From: Mycobacteroides salmoniphilum
Lineage (GTDB): Bacteria; Actinomycetota; Actinomycetes; Mycobacteriales; Mycobacteriaceae
Assembly: GCF_004924335.1 (NCBI RefSeq)
Contig: NZ_CP024633.1
Coordinates: 2,790,001-2,854,000 of the forward strand
DNA length: 64,000 nt
Reading direction: 5' to 3'
The position numbers and the translations under genes are program-made. Positions 52,558-62,735 of this stretch are shown here, in pieces (within the stretch, counting starts at the first letter, position 1; each line of letters opens with the position of its first letter). Under the pieces are notes generated by a model. The model was not told where the DNA came from. It did not search any database and saw only the letters and a list, made by a program, of their open reading frames with translations.

Positions 52558-53612
52558 CACCCTCCTCCGGATCCCTGGATGCTCCTGGGCGGCAAGCTGA
52601 TACCCAACTCATGGGCGAGCCGGAAACCAGTGTCGGCCAGGGTGCGAATCTCATCGGGGCGCATACCCGCACGCAGCGCAGACATCAGCAGCTGCCCCAA
52701 ACGATGCTCCGGCTCGACGATCAGCGCCGCCTCCAGAGCGACACCGGCCAGCGGACCGTCGCCCCGCACATAGGCGCTGAAGCCAAACAACACCAACGCC
52801 GCCGCGCGCCAGGGGGCAGGCAGCAGTCGACTCAGCGCCAACCACAACCGCTCCACATCATCGGCCAGCACGCCGACAGCCAAGGCACACACTGTGTCTC
52901 GAACACGCACCACCGTCAGCGAGCGAGCGATGCTCAGCAGCTCACGGTTGGACAGTGGACGGAATTCTGCCGTCCGGCACGCCGCCCGCATCACTCGATT
53001 CACGGCGCGCCGGTCCGCTGCGGCGTCGTCGGCCTGCCCCCGCGGCGGGCGCCGCAAGGATGCGGCCAGCGCACAGGTGCGGCGAGTGTCCGTGGGAGCG
53101 ATCAGCGCCACGAGGTCCTCTCGGCGGCGGTGCACCGTCCTGCCTGCCAGTACCGCGGCGGCGGTCAGCGGTGAGCAGTCCGGATCGTCGACGGGGCCGC
53201 CGGCACCACATCCGTCGTAGCAGCGCCACCATCCCTGCGGAGACACCCGGTCCACCGTGTGGCCGGCGATCAACGAAATACCTTGATGCTCAAGATGTCT
53301 GGCCAACCGACGGATGATGTCGCCGGACTCCCGTTCACCCAGATCCGCGCTGATAACCACCGCGATCACCGCGTCGGCCGGCCCGGGACCCAACACCTCC
53401 GCCAGTATCGCGAGCGCCGCGTTGTCGGGGTCGTCCAGATCGTCCAGATCCCTGCGCAGTATCGCCTCGACCAGCCCATCGGCAAGCGTGACGACGACGA
53501 GGGAATCTTCGGGAATGAACCCCAACATCGCCGGTAGTGCGGCAATCAGGGCGGAGGGCCGGTTCAATCGAAAGTCGGGGCGACCGGGGGTCCCGGGAAT
53601 CAGCGATGTCAT
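52554..53612 (-). CDS. DUF4192 protein (Rv2712c-like)
   Basis: 352 residues from the ATG at 53612. The N-terminal LNRPSALIAALPAMLGFIPEDSLVVVTL is the DUF4192 signature, and the WWRCYDGCGAGGPVDDPDCSPL segment with three Cys is the second conserved block. Function unknown. It is usual next to ideR in mycobacteria. Convergent with ideR, sharing CTAG at the stops. Confidence 0.87.
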   Translation of the reverse strand: MTSLIPGTPGRPDFRLNRPSALIAALPAMLGFIPEDSLVVVTLADGLVEAILRRDLDDLDDPDNAALAILAEVLGPGPADAVIAVVISADLGERESGDIIRRLARHLEHQGISLIAGHTVDRVSPQGWWRCYDGCGAGGPVDDPDCSPLTAAAVLAGRTVHRRREDLVALIAPTDTRRTCALAASLRRPPRGQADDAAADRRAVNRVMRAACRTAEFRPLSNRELLSIARSLTVVRVRDTVCALAVGVLADDVERLWLALSRLLPAPWRAAALVLFGFSAYVRGDGPLAGVALEAALIVEPEHRLGQLLMSALRAGMRPDEIRTLADTGFRLAHELGISLPPRSIQGSGGGC

Positions 53613-53772
53613 GCCCGCACCGTGACAGCGAGGACCGTCATCGCCCCGACGGTGACCTCGCGTTATGACGGCGCATACGGAGCTCTGTGGATACCACCGC
53701 AATTGTGTACAAGACGCCCATGGCTGCCGGCGGACACAGGACAATCACTGCGGATCGGGTACCATTTAACAT

Positions 53773-53790
53773 GTCGGTAATCTTGCCGAC
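53773..53790. promoter_or_regulatory. Imperfect palindrome upstream of the DUF1611 operon
   Basis: GTCGGTAATCTTGCCGAC matches its reverse complement at 14 of 18 positions, next to an AT-rich TTTAACAT. It could be a regulator site for the operon at 53876. No regulator gene is adjacent. Confidence 0.35.
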
Positions 53791-53851
53791 CCTCAGGGCA
53801 GACCACTCGCTGGACGTTGGGCTCACCGCCCCGCCTCGATCCCGTCGCCTT

Positions 53852-53869
53852 CTCTGAGACTTCTCAGAG
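53852..53869 (+). promoter_or_regulatory. Palindrome covering the ribosome site of the DUF1611 gene
   Basis: CTCTGAGA-CT-TCTCAGAG has perfect 8-bp arms and ends 6 nt before the ATG at 53876. Its right arm includes the AGAGG ribosome-binding bases. As DNA it may be an operator; as RNA a 2-nt loop is too tight for the full stem, but a shorter one could hide the ribosome site. Confidence 0.6.
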
Positions 53870-53875
53870 GATCCC

Positions 53876-55063
53876 ATGTCTTCACTCGCAAGCGGTACAC
53901 CCTTTCTCGATGCCTCCGAACGGAGCGAAGGGGTCCTTCCGGCAGCCCCCTTCGCGCTGCCTACTGGTTCCACCGCGATCGTCTACTGCGAGGGTCAGTT
54001 CGGGGAGCAGGACGGCAAGACCGCCAACGGCCTGGTCCGGCACTCGGAGAAGTACGAGATCCTCAGTGTCATCGACAGCCTCCGGGCCGGAGTAGATGCC
54101 GGGAAATTCCTGGATGGCACCGCGAACGGCATCCCGGTGCTGGCGTCGCTCGCCGAGTCCATCGCTCACGCCGGCCACGTACCTGACTACCTGATCTGTG
54201 GGCTGGCGCCTGCCGACGGCCTACTGTCGAGCGCGCAGCGGGTCGTGTTGCTCGACGGCATCGCCCGCGGCATGCACATCATCAACGGCCTGCACGAGTT
54301 CCTCAACGACGATGCCGAATTCGCGGCGGCAGCGGTCATCGCCGGCGTCACCATCACCGATGTACGCCGACCGAAAGAAAAGCGCGACCTACACCTGTTC
54401 TCCGGCCGGATCTTCGACGTCACCTGCCCCAGGATCACGATCCTGGGAACGGACGGGGCGATCGGGAAGCGCACCACCGCCACCTTGCTGGTCCAGGCGC
54501 TGAACGCGCGCGGCATCAAGGCGGTCATGGTCGGCACCGGTCAAACCACCTTGATCCAGGGCGGGAAGTACGGCGTCGCGCTGGATGCGCTGGTCCCCCA
54601 GTTCTGCTCGGGCGAGGTCGAGCACCAGGTCGTCGCCGCGTTCGAGGGTGAGAACCCTGACGTGATCGTGGTCGAGGGGCAGGGCGCGCTCAGCCACCCC
54701 GCGTACATCACGTCGGCGCACATCCTGCGTGGCAGCCGCCCGGCCGGCGTCATCGTGCAGCACGCGCCTAAGCGCAAGGTGCTCGGCGACTTCCCGATGG
54801 TGCCGATGCCGACCGCCGCCAGCGAGATCGCACTGATCGAGGCGTTCGCCGATACCCGCGTCATCGGGGTCACGATCAACCACGAGGAAATGACCGAAGA
54901 CGAGCTGAACGACGCGATTTCCGAGCATCATTCGGCGCTCGGCCTCCCGGTGACCGATCCTCTGACGCGCCCTTCCTCGGATCTGGTCGACATGGTCCTG
55001 GCGGCCTTCCCCGCGCTCGCGGCAAAGCTCGCAGGGAAAGCCGACACGACAACCCCCGTGTGA
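53876..55063 (+). CDS. DUF1611 P-loop protein (DgcN-like, D-amino acid associated)
   Basis: 395 residues from the ATG at 53876. A P-loop-like motif ILGTDGAIGKRTTATLL covers residues 189-205, with a VEGQGALSHPAY block near 261-272 that follows Walker B in DUF1611. The N-terminal domain contains a Rossmann-like part (DYLICGLAPADGLL). DUF1611 members include DgcN, which N-acetylates D-glutamate in marine bacteria (from memory). Here the partner gene encodes a PLP racemase rather than the enolase-type DgcA. The pair overlaps by 4 bp. Acting on a D-amino acid or its derivative is a reasonable but unproven guess. Confidence 0.82.
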   Translation: MSSLASGTPFLDASERSEGVLPAAPFALPTGSTAIVYCEGQFGEQDGKTANGLVRHSEKYEILSVIDSLRAGVDAGKFLDGTANGIPVLASLAESIAHAGHVPDYLICGLAPADGLLSSAQRVVLLDGIARGMHIINGLHEFLNDDAEFAAAAVIAGVTITDVRRPKEKRDLHLFSGRIFDVTCPRITILGTDGAIGKRTTATLLVQALNARGIKAVMVGTGQTTLIQGGKYGVALDALVPQFCSGEVEHQVVAAFEGENPDVIVVEGQGALSHPAYITSAHILRGSRPAGVIVQHAPKRKVLGDFPMVPMPTAASEIALIEAFADTRVIGVTINHEEMTEDELNDAISEHHSALGLPVTDPLTRPSSDLVDMVLAAFPALAAKLAGKADTTTPV

Positions 55064-56145
55064 CACTTCGGCTCGAGACCGATCTGGGCAAGCTCGAGCA
55101 GAACACCCGGATCCTGGTTGACCGGCTCGCCTTGACGGGCATCCGGGTCACGGGGATCACCAAGGCCGTGTTGGGCTCGCCGGCAGTCGGCGCAGCGATG
55201 CTGCGTGGCGGCGCCCGTGGCCTCGGCGACTCCCGAGTTTCGAATCTCGCTCGGCTGTCGGCGCTCGACCGATTACCGCTGCGCACATTGATCCGTTCAC
55301 CCATGCTCAGCCAGGTGGCGCGGATCGTTGACGTCGCCGATATCAGTCTGAATACCGAGGCCGTCGTGCTGGCGGCGCTCGATCAGGCCGCGTCCCAGCA
55401 GAAGCGGATGCACGCCGTCGTACTCATGGTCGAGTTAGGTGACCTGCGCGAGGGCATTGCGCCCGCCGACGCCCCCGAGGCCGTGCGAGCAGTCCTCGGC
55501 CACTCTTCGCTACGGCTCGTCGGGCTCGGCGCCAACCTCGCTTGTCAGAACGGTGTGGTGCCTGACGACCGGAACATGGGCATCCTCACCGGGCTCGCCA
55601 ACGACATCGAGACACTGCACGGGATTTCGCTCGACGTGGTCTCAGGCGGCAACTCGGCGAACCTGAACTGGGCGCTGCACACCCACGACGTCGGCCGGAT
55701 CGACGAACTTCGACTCGGCGAAGCCATCCTTCTCGGCGTCGACCCGCTGTATCGGACACCGATCCCCGGCCTGCACACGGACGCCTTCACCTTGAGCGCC
55801 GAGGTCATCGAGGTCGCCATGAAACCGGCTCAACCCTGGGGACATCGCGCTCAGGCGGCCTTCGGCGTGGCGCCGGTCCGCACCGGCAGCGTGACCGTGC
55901 ACCAAGCAATCCTGGCCCTCGGTCGCCAGGATGTGGACCCCGATGGCCTGCAGCCACCCGAGGGCATCACGATCCTCGGGATGAGCAGCGACCACCTGGT
56001 GGTCGACCTCGGTGATCACTCCGTCGCGGTCGGCGACGAGATCGATTTCGGTGTCGGCTACGGCGCGCTCGTGCGGGCGATGACGTCACCCTTCGTCACC
56101 AAGATCGAGCACCTTGGCCGTTCCGTCGCGCCCGGGGCGGCTTAG
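55060..56145 (+). CDS. PLP-dependent alanine/ornithine racemase family enzyme
   Basis: 361 residues starting at a GTG inside the DUF1611 stop (GTGA). The fold-III PLP lysine is K35 in GIRVTGITKAVLG. The phosphate-binding region DVVSGGNSANL and the LRLGEAILLGVDP block match the alanine/ornithine racemase-like family rather than biosynthetic Alr. The C-terminal beta-domain ends GVGYGALVRAMTSPFV. It probably interconverts L- and D-forms of a basic or neutral amino acid. Its pairing with DUF1611 suggests a D-amino acid utilisation or tailoring step. Confidence 0.82.
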   Translation: MTLRLETDLGKLEQNTRILVDRLALTGIRVTGITKAVLGSPAVGAAMLRGGARGLGDSRVSNLARLSALDRLPLRTLIRSPMLSQVARIVDVADISLNTEAVVLAALDQAASQQKRMHAVVLMVELGDLREGIAPADAPEAVRAVLGHSSLRLVGLGANLACQNGVVPDDRNMGILTGLANDIETLHGISLDVVSGGNSANLNWALHTHDVGRIDELRLGEAILLGVDPLYRTPIPGLHTDAFTLSAEVIEVAMKPAQPWGHRAQAAFGVAPVRTGSVTVHQAILALGRQDVDPDGLQPPEGITILGMSSDHLVVDLGDHSVAVGDEIDFGVGYGALVRAMTSPFVTKIEHLGRSVAPGAA

Positions 56146-56193
56146 GCGCCAACACCGATCCACGACGGATACGACCGCACCGCCAACCACTGA

Positions 56194-56946
56194 TCAGCGG
56201 AAGTTGTCGTGCACCTTGAGTACTGCGGCGGTGAAGGCCTGATCCAGAAGCACCGCGTCGGGTTCGGTGCCCTGAAAAGTCATGTAGGTGGCCTGTATTC
56301 GAATATCGGCGATCTGCGCGATAAGCGACAAGGTCGTTTGTGTGCCGCTACGCGCCACGGCCGGTGCCACCGTTTGATTCACCGCAACCGAATCATCGGC
56401 ATTGATGGGCGGAGCCACTGCCTGAGAAGCCGTTACCGTGCTCGGGATCTGATCCGGACCGGTGAAGGTGAACGAGGCGCAACTCTCCAGCTGGGTCTTG
56501 TACGTGGCCAGCGGCAGCGGCACACGAAGCACCGCCACCGTGATGGTCGAATTGTCAGAGTCGTTGGTGCCCACCGCCACCGCCGCATCCTGCGGCACGG
56601 CCGGGACGGGCGCAGGTGCGCAGGTACTCGGGGCCACCGTCGCCGCGTCGGGCACACCCCGGATGTCGCGGAGCGCAAGTCCGGCCGCATGCGGGTCGAG
56701 CGTGGTGGCGGGGTACTGGTGCGGGAAATCTGCCGGGGCCAGCAGCAGCGGGCCCACTGGACCCGTCGGCGCCTGAAGGGCCGTCGTGGTGGCGGTCAGC
56801 GGGGGCGACGCACCACCGGATGCCTCCACGGCCGAGCCGTCGATCGCCCGTGTGCACGCGGGAGCCGTCACGGCGCAGCATCCAGCCACAACCATCGTCG
56901 CTACCAGCCGCGATGCCGCCACGGTCACATGCTGCCATCGGCACAC
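56194..56946 (-). CDS. Putative lipoprotein, DUF5642-like
   Basis: 250 residues; a GTG 18 bp inside the frame ([17 protein letters not shown]) may be the true start. A hydrophobic signal is followed by VVAGC and, 9 residues later, by APAC; either Cys could be lipidated. The mature part is a Thr/Pro/Ala-rich spacer, then a beta-rich domain with two further Cys (APSTCAPAP and LESCASF). This looks like the mycobacterial sensor-type lipoproteins with DUF5642-like domain. Function unknown. It is on the opposite strand to the sthA gene and shares its promoter region. Confidence 0.7.
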   Translation of the reverse strand: MCRWQHVTVAASRLVATMVVAGCCAVTAPACTRAIDGSAVEASGGASPPLTATTTALQAPTGPVGPLLLAPADFPHQYPATTLDPHAAGLALRDIRGVPDAATVAPSTCAPAPVPAVPQDAAVAVGTNDSDNSTITVAVLRVPLPLATYKTQLESCASFTFTGPDQIPSTVTASQAVAPPINADDSVAVNQTVAPAVARSGTQTTLSLIAQIADIRIQATYMTFQGTEPDAVLLDQAFTAAVLKVHDNFR

Positions 56947-57039
56947 CCAGGGCCCGAGGAGGCGCGCGCGAGATTCGGCAGGGACAACTGTTCATGTGGC
57001 TGTGACACGCACGGCATGCGCGATTCGGTGAATCAGCGT

Positions 57040-58500
57040 ATGAGTACAACCATGACCAACGGTCTTCGCCCAAGCGGCTCATCCGCGGCCGACACTCCCA
57101 CATACGACCTCGTCGTCATCGGCTCCGGTCCCGGCGGCCAGAAGGCCGCCATCGCCGCCGCCAAGCTGGGCAAATCGGTGGCGGTGATCGAGCGTGACAA
57201 CATGCTCGGCGGTGTCTGTACCAACACCGGAACGATCCCGTCCAAGACGCTGCGCGAGGCCGTGCTCTACCTGACCGGCATGAACCAGCGCGAGCTGTAC
57301 GGCGCGAGCTACCGGGTGAAGGCCAACATCACCCCCGAGGATCTGCTGGCGCGCACCGAGCACGTCATCCGCAAGGAGATCGAGGTGGTGCGCGCCCAGC
57401 TGCTGCGCAACCGCATTGATTTGATTACCGGCATCGGGCGGTTCGCCGATGAGCACACCGTCATCGTCGAGGAAACCTCCCGTGGCGAGCGCACCACCCT
57501 GCATGCCGATTACGTCGTGCTGGCCACCGGCACGAAACCCGCCCGTCCTTCAGGTGTGGCCTTCGACGAGCGACGAGTCCTCGACTCGGACGGCATCCTG
57601 GACCTGCGCTTCATCCCGGTATCGATGGTTGTGGTCGGCGCGGGCGTCATCGGAATCGAGTACGCCTCCATGTTCGCCGCTTTGGGCACCAAGGTGACCG
57701 TGGTGGAGAAACGCGACTCGATGCTCGACTTCTGTGATCCCGAAGTCGTTGAGGCCCTTCGCTTTCACCTGCGGGACTTGGCAGTGACGTTCCGCTTCGG
57801 CGAGGAGGTCACCACCGTCGACGTCAATGACTCCGGCACCATGACCACCTTGGCCAGCGGCAAGCAAATCCCCGCCGATACCGTGATGTACTCCGCGGGG
57901 CGACAGGGTCAGACCGATCAGCTCGACCTTGCTCGGGCGGGCCTCGAAGCCGACAACCGCGGCCGGATCTGGGTCGACGCGAATTTTCAGACCAAGGTCG
58001 ATCACATCTACGCGGTGGGCGACGTGATCGGCTTCCCGGCGCTGGCAGCCACCTCGATGGACCAGGGCCGCCTGGCGGCGTACCACGCGTTCGGCGAGCC
58101 CTCGAAGGGCATGACCGATCTGCAGCCCATCGGGATCTACTCGATCCCCGAGATGTCCTATGTGGGTGCCACCGAGGTTGAACTCACCAAGAACGCGATT
58201 CCCTATGAGGTGGGAGTCTCGCGTTACCGCGAGCTGGCGCGCGGACAGATCGCCGGGGATTCCTACGGCATGCTCAAGCTGCTGGTGTCCACCGAGGATC
58301 TCAAGCTGCTCGGGATACACATCTTCGGCTCCGATGCCACCGACCTGGTCCACATCGGACAGGCCGTCATGGGCTGCGGCGGTACCGTCGAGTACCTGGT
58401 CGACGCGGTTTTCAACTACCCCACGTTCTCCGAGGCGTACAAGGTCGCCGCGCTCGATGTGATGAACAAGATTCGCGCACTCAACCAGTTCAAGGCCTAA
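57040..58500 (+). CDS. sthA: Soluble pyridine nucleotide transhydrogenase SthA
   Basis: 486 residues from the ATG at 57040. FAD site [22 protein letters not shown]; the redox loop reads [18 protein letters not shown], where Thr replaces the second Cys of the disulfide family, the mark of SthA. NAD(P) site [21 protein letters not shown]-terminal interface ending [15 protein letters not shown]. It equilibrates NADPH and NAD+. It keeps its Rv2713 position, but the genes before it (DUF1611 operon and lipoprotein) are accessory. Confidence 0.94.
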   Translation: MSTTMTNGLRPSGSSAADTPTYDLVVIGSGPGGQKAAIAAAKLGKSVAVIERDNMLGGVCTNTGTIPSKTLREAVLYLTGMNQRELYGASYRVKANITPEDLLARTEHVIRKEIEVVRAQLLRNRIDLITGIGRFADEHTVIVEETSRGERTTLHADYVVLATGTKPARPSGVAFDERRVLDSDGILDLRFIPVSMVVVGAGVIGIEYASMFAALGTKVTVVEKRDSMLDFCDPEVVEALRFHLRDLAVTFRFGEEVTTVDVNDSGTMTTLASGKQIPADTVMYSAGRQGQTDQLDLARAGLEADNRGRIWVDANFQTKVDHIYAVGDVIGFPALAATSMDQGRLAAYHAFGEPSKGMTDLQPIGIYSIPEMSYVGATEVELTKNAIPYEVGVSRYRELARGQIAGDSYGMLKLLVSTEDLKLLGIHIFGSDATDLVHIGQAVMGCGGTVEYLVDAVFNYPTFSEAYKVAALDVMNKIRALNQFKA

Positions 58501-58646
58501 GAGATTTCGCGTTGGGCGAATACCGTCCGCCCTCCTGAAGAAACAGGAATTCGCATCCCGCCTGGGCCGTTGAGGCAGTAGGTACATTCGCCGTTTGCCT
58601 GCTGGTAAGGGACACTGGTGGGACGAGGGCGCGAAGGGAGGCGAAC

Positions 58647-59630
58647 ATGGCAAGCAGTAGTGACGGAGAGCCGCAGCCGTACAGACCGGATCAGAGCGGC
58701 ATGTACGAGTTGGAATTTCCGGGGCCCCAGCTGGCGTCCGCCGACGGGCGCGGCCCGATTCTGGTGCACGCGTTGCAGGGCTTCTCCGACTCCGGCCATG
58801 CCGTGAAGCTGGCCGCGGCGCATCTGCGCGACACACTGGAGAGCGAGCTGGTTGCGTCGTTCGCCATCGACGATCTGCTCGACTACCGGTCGCGCCGGCC
58901 GGTGATGACGTTCAAGAGCGATCATTTCACGGAGTACGCCACCCCCGAGCTCAACCTGTACGCACTCAAGGACACCAAAGGCACGCCGTTTCTGTTACTG
59001 GCCGGCCTGGAGCCGGATCTGAAGTGGGAACGGTTCGTCACGGCGATCCGACTGCTGGCCGAGCAGCTCGGTGTACGCAAGACCATTGGGCTGGGCGCAA
59101 TTCCGATGGCGGTTCCGCACACTCGCCCCATCACCCTCACCGCCCACGGCAACGACCGCAAGACGCTCGATGAGCATCCCGGCTGGATCGATGAGGTTCA
59201 GGTGCCGGGCAGTGCATCGAACCTGTTGGAGTACCGGCTGGCCCAACATGGCCACGAGGTCATCGGGTTCGCCGTCCACGTTCCGCATTACCTGGCACAG
59301 ACCGACTACCCGGAGGCCTCACAACGCCTGCTGGAGGAAGTGGCCAGGACCGGCGAGCTGGATCTTCCGCTGCAGGAGCTCACCGAGGCTGCAGGCAAGG
59401 TGCGAAACCAGATCAACGAGCAGGTGGAAGGCAGCGAGGAAGTGGCCCAGGTGGTCCATGCGCTGGAACGCCAATACGACGCCTTTGTCTCGGCGCAGGA
59501 GAACCGCTCGTTGCTGGCACGAGACGAGGACTTGCCGAGCGGCGACGAGCTTGCCGGAGAATTCGAGAGATTCCTCGCCGAACAGGCCAAGTTCGGTGAG
59601 GATCCGTCCGCCGACGGCCCGATTCTCTAG
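58647..59630 (+). CDS. PAC2 family protein (Rv2714-like)
   Basis: 327 residues. The blocks LVHALQGFSDSGHAVKLAAAHL, LLDYRSRRPVMTF, TPFLLLAGLEPDLKWERF and TIGLGAIPMAVPHTRPITLTAH match the PAC2 (proteasome assembly chaperone-like) family of actinobacteria. A C-terminal helical region (about 240-320) is charged. The bacterial role is unresolved. It lies between sthA and the alpha/beta hydrolase, same strand. Confidence 0.9.
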   Translation: MASSSDGEPQPYRPDQSGMYELEFPGPQLASADGRGPILVHALQGFSDSGHAVKLAAAHLRDTLESELVASFAIDDLLDYRSRRPVMTFKSDHFTEYATPELNLYALKDTKGTPFLLLAGLEPDLKWERFVTAIRLLAEQLGVRKTIGLGAIPMAVPHTRPITLTAHGNDRKTLDEHPGWIDEVQVPGSASNLLEYRLAQHGHEVIGFAVHVPHYLAQTDYPEASQRLLEEVARTGELDLPLQELTEAAGKVRNQINEQVEGSEEVAQVVHALERQYDAFVSAQENRSLLARDEDLPSGDELAGEFERFLAEQAKFGEDPSADGPIL

Positions 59631-59684
59631 TCCGGTTATGCGCTCGCCGCGCCAAATTTGCCGCGACGGGTCAAGATACTTCAC

Positions 59685-60758
59685 ATGAATCCACCACCGA
59701 GGCTCCTGCGTCCGGTGCCGGATACCGAGCACGCCGACGGTGACGACACGGTCCAACCCACTTCCGATACGACAACGCGACCCCGGATGGCGTTCCGCAC
59801 CATCCACGGTTATCGGCGCGCCTTCAGAATTGCGGGATCGGGACCTGCGCTGCTGCTGATCCACGGGATCGGCGACAACTCGGCCACCTGGGACAGCGTG
59901 CATGCACAGCTCGCCGAGCATTTCACCGTGATCGCCCCGGACCTGCTGGGCCACGGGCAGTCCGACAAGCCGCGCGCCGACTACTCGGTGGCGGCCTACG
60001 CCAACGGGATGCGGGACCTGCTGGCCGTACTGGATATCGACAAGGTCACCGTGGTCGGGCATTCGCTGGGCGGCGGCGTCGCGATGCAATTCACCTACCA
60101 GTTCCCCCATCTGGTCGAGCGACTCATTCTGGTCTCGCCGGGCGGGGTGACCAAGGACGTCAACATCGTATTGCGTTGCGCATCATTGCCCTTCGTCGGA
60201 GATGCGCTCGGGCTACTCAGGCTACCGCTGGCGATGCCGATGATCCGGCTCAGCGGAGCGGTGGCCCGCGCGACGCTGGGGCGGGCGGGAATGGCCCGCG
60301 ACATCCCCGATGTGCTGCGCGTTCTCGCAGATCTGCCCGAACCCCGGGCCTCGGCCGCCTTCACCCGGACACTGCGCGCCGTGGTTGATTGGCGCGGCCA
60401 GGTAGTAACCATGCTGGACCGATGTTATTTGACTGAATCTGTTCCTGTGCAGCTCATTTGGGGCAGCGATGATCTGGTAATCCCCGTCAGCCATGGCCAT
60501 CTGGCCCACGCCGCGATGCCCGGCGCAACACTGGAGATCTTCGACCGCTCCGGACATTTCCCGTTCCACGACGACCCCGAGCGATTCATCGCCGTCGTTC
60601 GCCAATTCATCGCCTCCACCGAGCCCGCCGAATACGACGAGGATGAATTGCGCCGATTGTTGCGCACCGGGGTCACCGAAGGCACGATCAGCGGGGCCGC
60701 GCGTACCCGGATGGCGGTGCTCGATGCCATGGGCACAGACGAACGCAGCGCCACCTAG
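59685..60758 (+). CDS. Alpha/beta hydrolase (Rv2715-like)
   Basis: 357 residues from the ATG at 59685. Oxyanion segment LLLIHGIGDNSATWD, nucleophile elbow VVGHSLGGGVAMQF, acid in IWGSDDLVIP and catalytic His in FDRSGHFPFHDDPERF are all present. The N-terminal 40 residues are Pro/Thr-rich without a signal peptide. It resembles epoxide hydrolases and esterases of the mycobacterial lip/eph set; substrate unknown. Follows the PAC2 gene by 54 bp. Confidence 0.9.
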   Translation: MNPPPRLLRPVPDTEHADGDDTVQPTSDTTTRPRMAFRTIHGYRRAFRIAGSGPALLLIHGIGDNSATWDSVHAQLAEHFTVIAPDLLGHGQSDKPRADYSVAAYANGMRDLLAVLDIDKVTVVGHSLGGGVAMQFTYQFPHLVERLILVSPGGVTKDVNIVLRCASLPFVGDALGLLRLPLAMPMIRLSGAVARATLGRAGMARDIPDVLRVLADLPEPRASAAFTRTLRAVVDWRGQVVTMLDRCYLTESVPVQLIWGSDDLVIPVSHGHLAHAAMPGATLEIFDRSGHFPFHDDPERFIAVVRQFIASTEPAEYDEDELRRLLRTGVTEGTISGAARTRMAVLDAMGTDERSAT

Positions 60759-60843
60759 CCACGAGAGCTCAAGCGCTACCAGAGGTTTGCGCAATTCGCG
60801 GGGTACTTGAGTGCGCGGCGCGCGGGAGACGTAGAGTCGAAGA

Positions 60844-61527
60844 ATGAGCGTTGATGTCGCGGTTGTTCGCGTATTCACCGACCAGACAGGCAACTTCGGC
60901 AATCCTCTGGGGATCGTCAACGGCACCGACGTCGCCGCGGCGGACCGCCAGGAGATCGCCACCCGGTTGGGTTTCAGTGAGACGGTTTTCGTCGATCTTC
61001 CCGCCGAGGGGTCCAACACCGCGCATCTGCGGATTTTCACCCCGGCGGCCGAACTGCCCTTCGCCGGACATCCGACGGTGGGATTGGCGTGGTGGCTGCG
61101 CGAACGCGGAACACCGGTCAACACCCTTCAAGTTCCCGCGGGCGTGCTCCAGGTCAACTACGACGACCGCACCTGGATCCGAGCCCGGTCCGAATGGGCC
61201 CCGGAGACCGATTTCCACGAGCTGGGCTCCCCCAGTGACGTGGATGCCGCCGATCCCGCCGACTACGCGGACGAACTGCTGCATTGCGTATGGGCGTGGC
61301 AGGACCGCACCGCGAATCTGGTGCGATCACGGGTGTTCGCCTTTGACCTGGGCGTCAACGAGGACGAAGCGACCGGATCTGTTGCGGCACGGATGACCGA
61401 CTTGTTGAGCCGTGACCTGATCGTCCATCAGGGCAAGGGCTCGCAGATTCTTACGCAGTGGAGCCCAGAGGGCTGGGTGACGATCGGTGGCCATGTCGTT
61501 GCCGATCAGTCCTTGACCTTGAACTAG
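60844..61527 (+). CDS. PhzF family isomerase/epimerase-like protein (Rv2716-like)
   Basis: 227 residues, shorter than typical PhzF (about 280). N-terminal [21 protein letters not shown] leads to SETVFVDLP with the catalytic Glu position, and the second half has [21 protein letters not shown] and [13 protein letters not shown]. The family has the diaminopimelate epimerase fold. Activity unknown; phenazine genes are absent, so the name should not imply phenazine synthesis. Confidence 0.87.
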   Translation: MSVDVAVVRVFTDQTGNFGNPLGIVNGTDVAAADRQEIATRLGFSETVFVDLPAEGSNTAHLRIFTPAAELPFAGHPTVGLAWWLRERGTPVNTLQVPAGVLQVNYDDRTWIRARSEWAPETDFHELGSPSDVDAADPADYADELLHCVWAWQDRTANLVRSRVFAFDLGVNEDEATGSVAARMTDLLSRDLIVHQGKGSQILTQWSPEGWVTIGGHVVADQSLTLN

Positions 61528-61551
61528 CAGCGCATCGACCTCGGCCGGGCG

Positions 61552-62016
61552 TCAGGATCCTGTCGGTGCGTCCCGGTGCGCGCGCAATGCGGCGATCTCA
61601 CGTTCGAAGTCATCGGCGGAACTGAATCCGCGATACACCGAGGCGAAGCGCAGATATGCGACCTCGTCCAGATCGCGTAGCGGGCCGAGGATGGCCAGGC
61701 CCACCTCGTTACTGGGAATCTCCGGGGACCCGGCGGCTCGGACGGCATCTTCGACCTGCTGGGCAAGCAGATTCAGCGCATCATCGTCGACATCGCGGCC
61801 CTGACAGGCCCGGCGCACGCCCTTGATGACCTTGTCGCGACTGAACGGCTCGGTGACACCGCTGCGCTTCACAACGGCCAGCACCGCGGTCTCGACGGTG
61901 GTGAAACGACGGCCGCACTCCGGGCACGATCGCCGTCGACGTATTGCCTGACCCTCATCCGCTTCACGGGAATCGACAACACGCGAGTCTGGATGACGGC
62001 AGAACGGACAGTGCAT
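61552..62016 (-). CDS. nrdR: Ribonucleotide reductase regulator NrdR
   Basis: 154 residues from the ATG at 62016. Zinc ribbon C3xxC6 and C31xxC34 ([19 protein letters not shown]), then an ATP-cone ([32 protein letters not shown] in blocks). It represses ribonucleotide reductase operons in response to ATP/dATP. Located between chiZ-like and phzF as in M. tuberculosis. Confidence 0.95.
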   Translation of the reverse strand: MHCPFCRHPDSRVVDSREADEGQAIRRRRSCPECGRRFTTVETAVLAVVKRSGVTEPFSRDKVIKGVRRACQGRDVDDDALNLLAQQVEDAVRAAGSPEIPSNEVGLAILGPLRDLDEVAYLRFASVYRGFSSADDFEREIAALRAHRDAPTGS

Positions 62017-62146
62017 TACTGCTCCTTCGCCGGTTCTGGACTCCAAGTCACTGGGCTGGGTGGGCTGACACACAGCGCAGCGCGCCCAGACCGGTCTCGA
62101 GGATACCCGTGCTCCCACACGTTCGAAGGTCACGCCCGTTCGCCGA

Positions 62147-62656
62147 TCAGCCGACCGGAGAAACCAGCGTCTGACCGGCTTGTACTGTCGCCGAGCCGAG
62201 TTCATTGAGTTCACGGATCTTGGACACCACCGCCGAGCGCGGGGCATCCGGCGCGACACGCGAGGCCACGTCGGCCAGGGTCTCTCCGGGAGCCACCTGG
62301 ACGACCGCCACGCGCTCCGGCACACCAACTCCCCCGACCCCGGCCGCACTGACCTGGCCGAGCATCAGCAGCCACATCGTCGCCACCGCAGCACCCACCG
62401 AGACAACAATCGTCGCCTTGAGACTCACCGGGCGACGACCATGCGCCCGATGCGGCACTGTCGAGACCCGGATCCCGGTGCCCCGGTACGCCGCCGGCCG
62501 GCCGGCGGGCCGGCGATAGGCGACGGTGCGCACCGGCAGCGCCCGACGCTGAGTCAGCGGATACTCCGCGCTGTAGGCACGTGCCTGCGGGGCGCCATCG
62601 CGTGACGCGTACTCGGCAGCGCGAGTACGCGGTGTGGTGAGAACGTTTGTGCTCAT
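62147..62656 (-). CDS. chiZ: LysM-domain membrane protein, ChiZ-like (Rv2719c)
   Basis: 169 residues from the ATG at 62656. A basic, Arg/Pro/Ala-rich cytoplasmic tail (about residues 1-75) precedes one membrane helix ([19 protein letters not shown]) and a C-terminal LysM domain ([16 protein letters not shown] through [17 protein letters not shown]). The Rv2719c homologue ChiZ is a DNA-damage-induced protein that delays division. Two SOS boxes lie just upstream, supporting LexA control. Confidence 0.9.
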   Translation of the reverse strand: MSTNVLTTPRTRAAEYASRDGAPQARAYSAEYPLTQRRALPVRTVAYRRPAGRPAAYRGTGIRVSTVPHRAHGRRPVSLKATIVVSVGAAVATMWLLMLGQVSAAGVGGVGVPERVAVVQVAPGETLADVASRVAPDAPRSAVVSKIRELNELGSATVQAGQTLVSPVG

Positions 62657-62716
62657 CTGTATGCCCTTCCTGTCCTGTCGATCGGGAGGCCCGTTCGCTC
62701 TTATGTTCGAATGTAC

Positions 62717-62732
62717 TCGATCATGTGTTCGA
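62717..62732. promoter_or_regulatory. LexA (SOS) box before chiZ, copy 1
   Basis: TCGATC-ATGT-GTTCGA differs from the mycobacterial SOS consensus TCGAAC-N4-GTTCGA at one base. It is 60 bp from the chiZ start. Confidence 0.8.
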
Positions 62733-62735
62733 TGT

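Noticed and set aside
57550..58836. 428-aa minus-strand open frame
   Set aside because: Antisense to sthA and the PAC2 start; no recognisable domain, while sthA is fully supported.
60844..61527. Phenazine biosynthesis locus
   Set aside because: A lone PhzF-fold protein without other phz genes; the family is widespread with unrelated roles.
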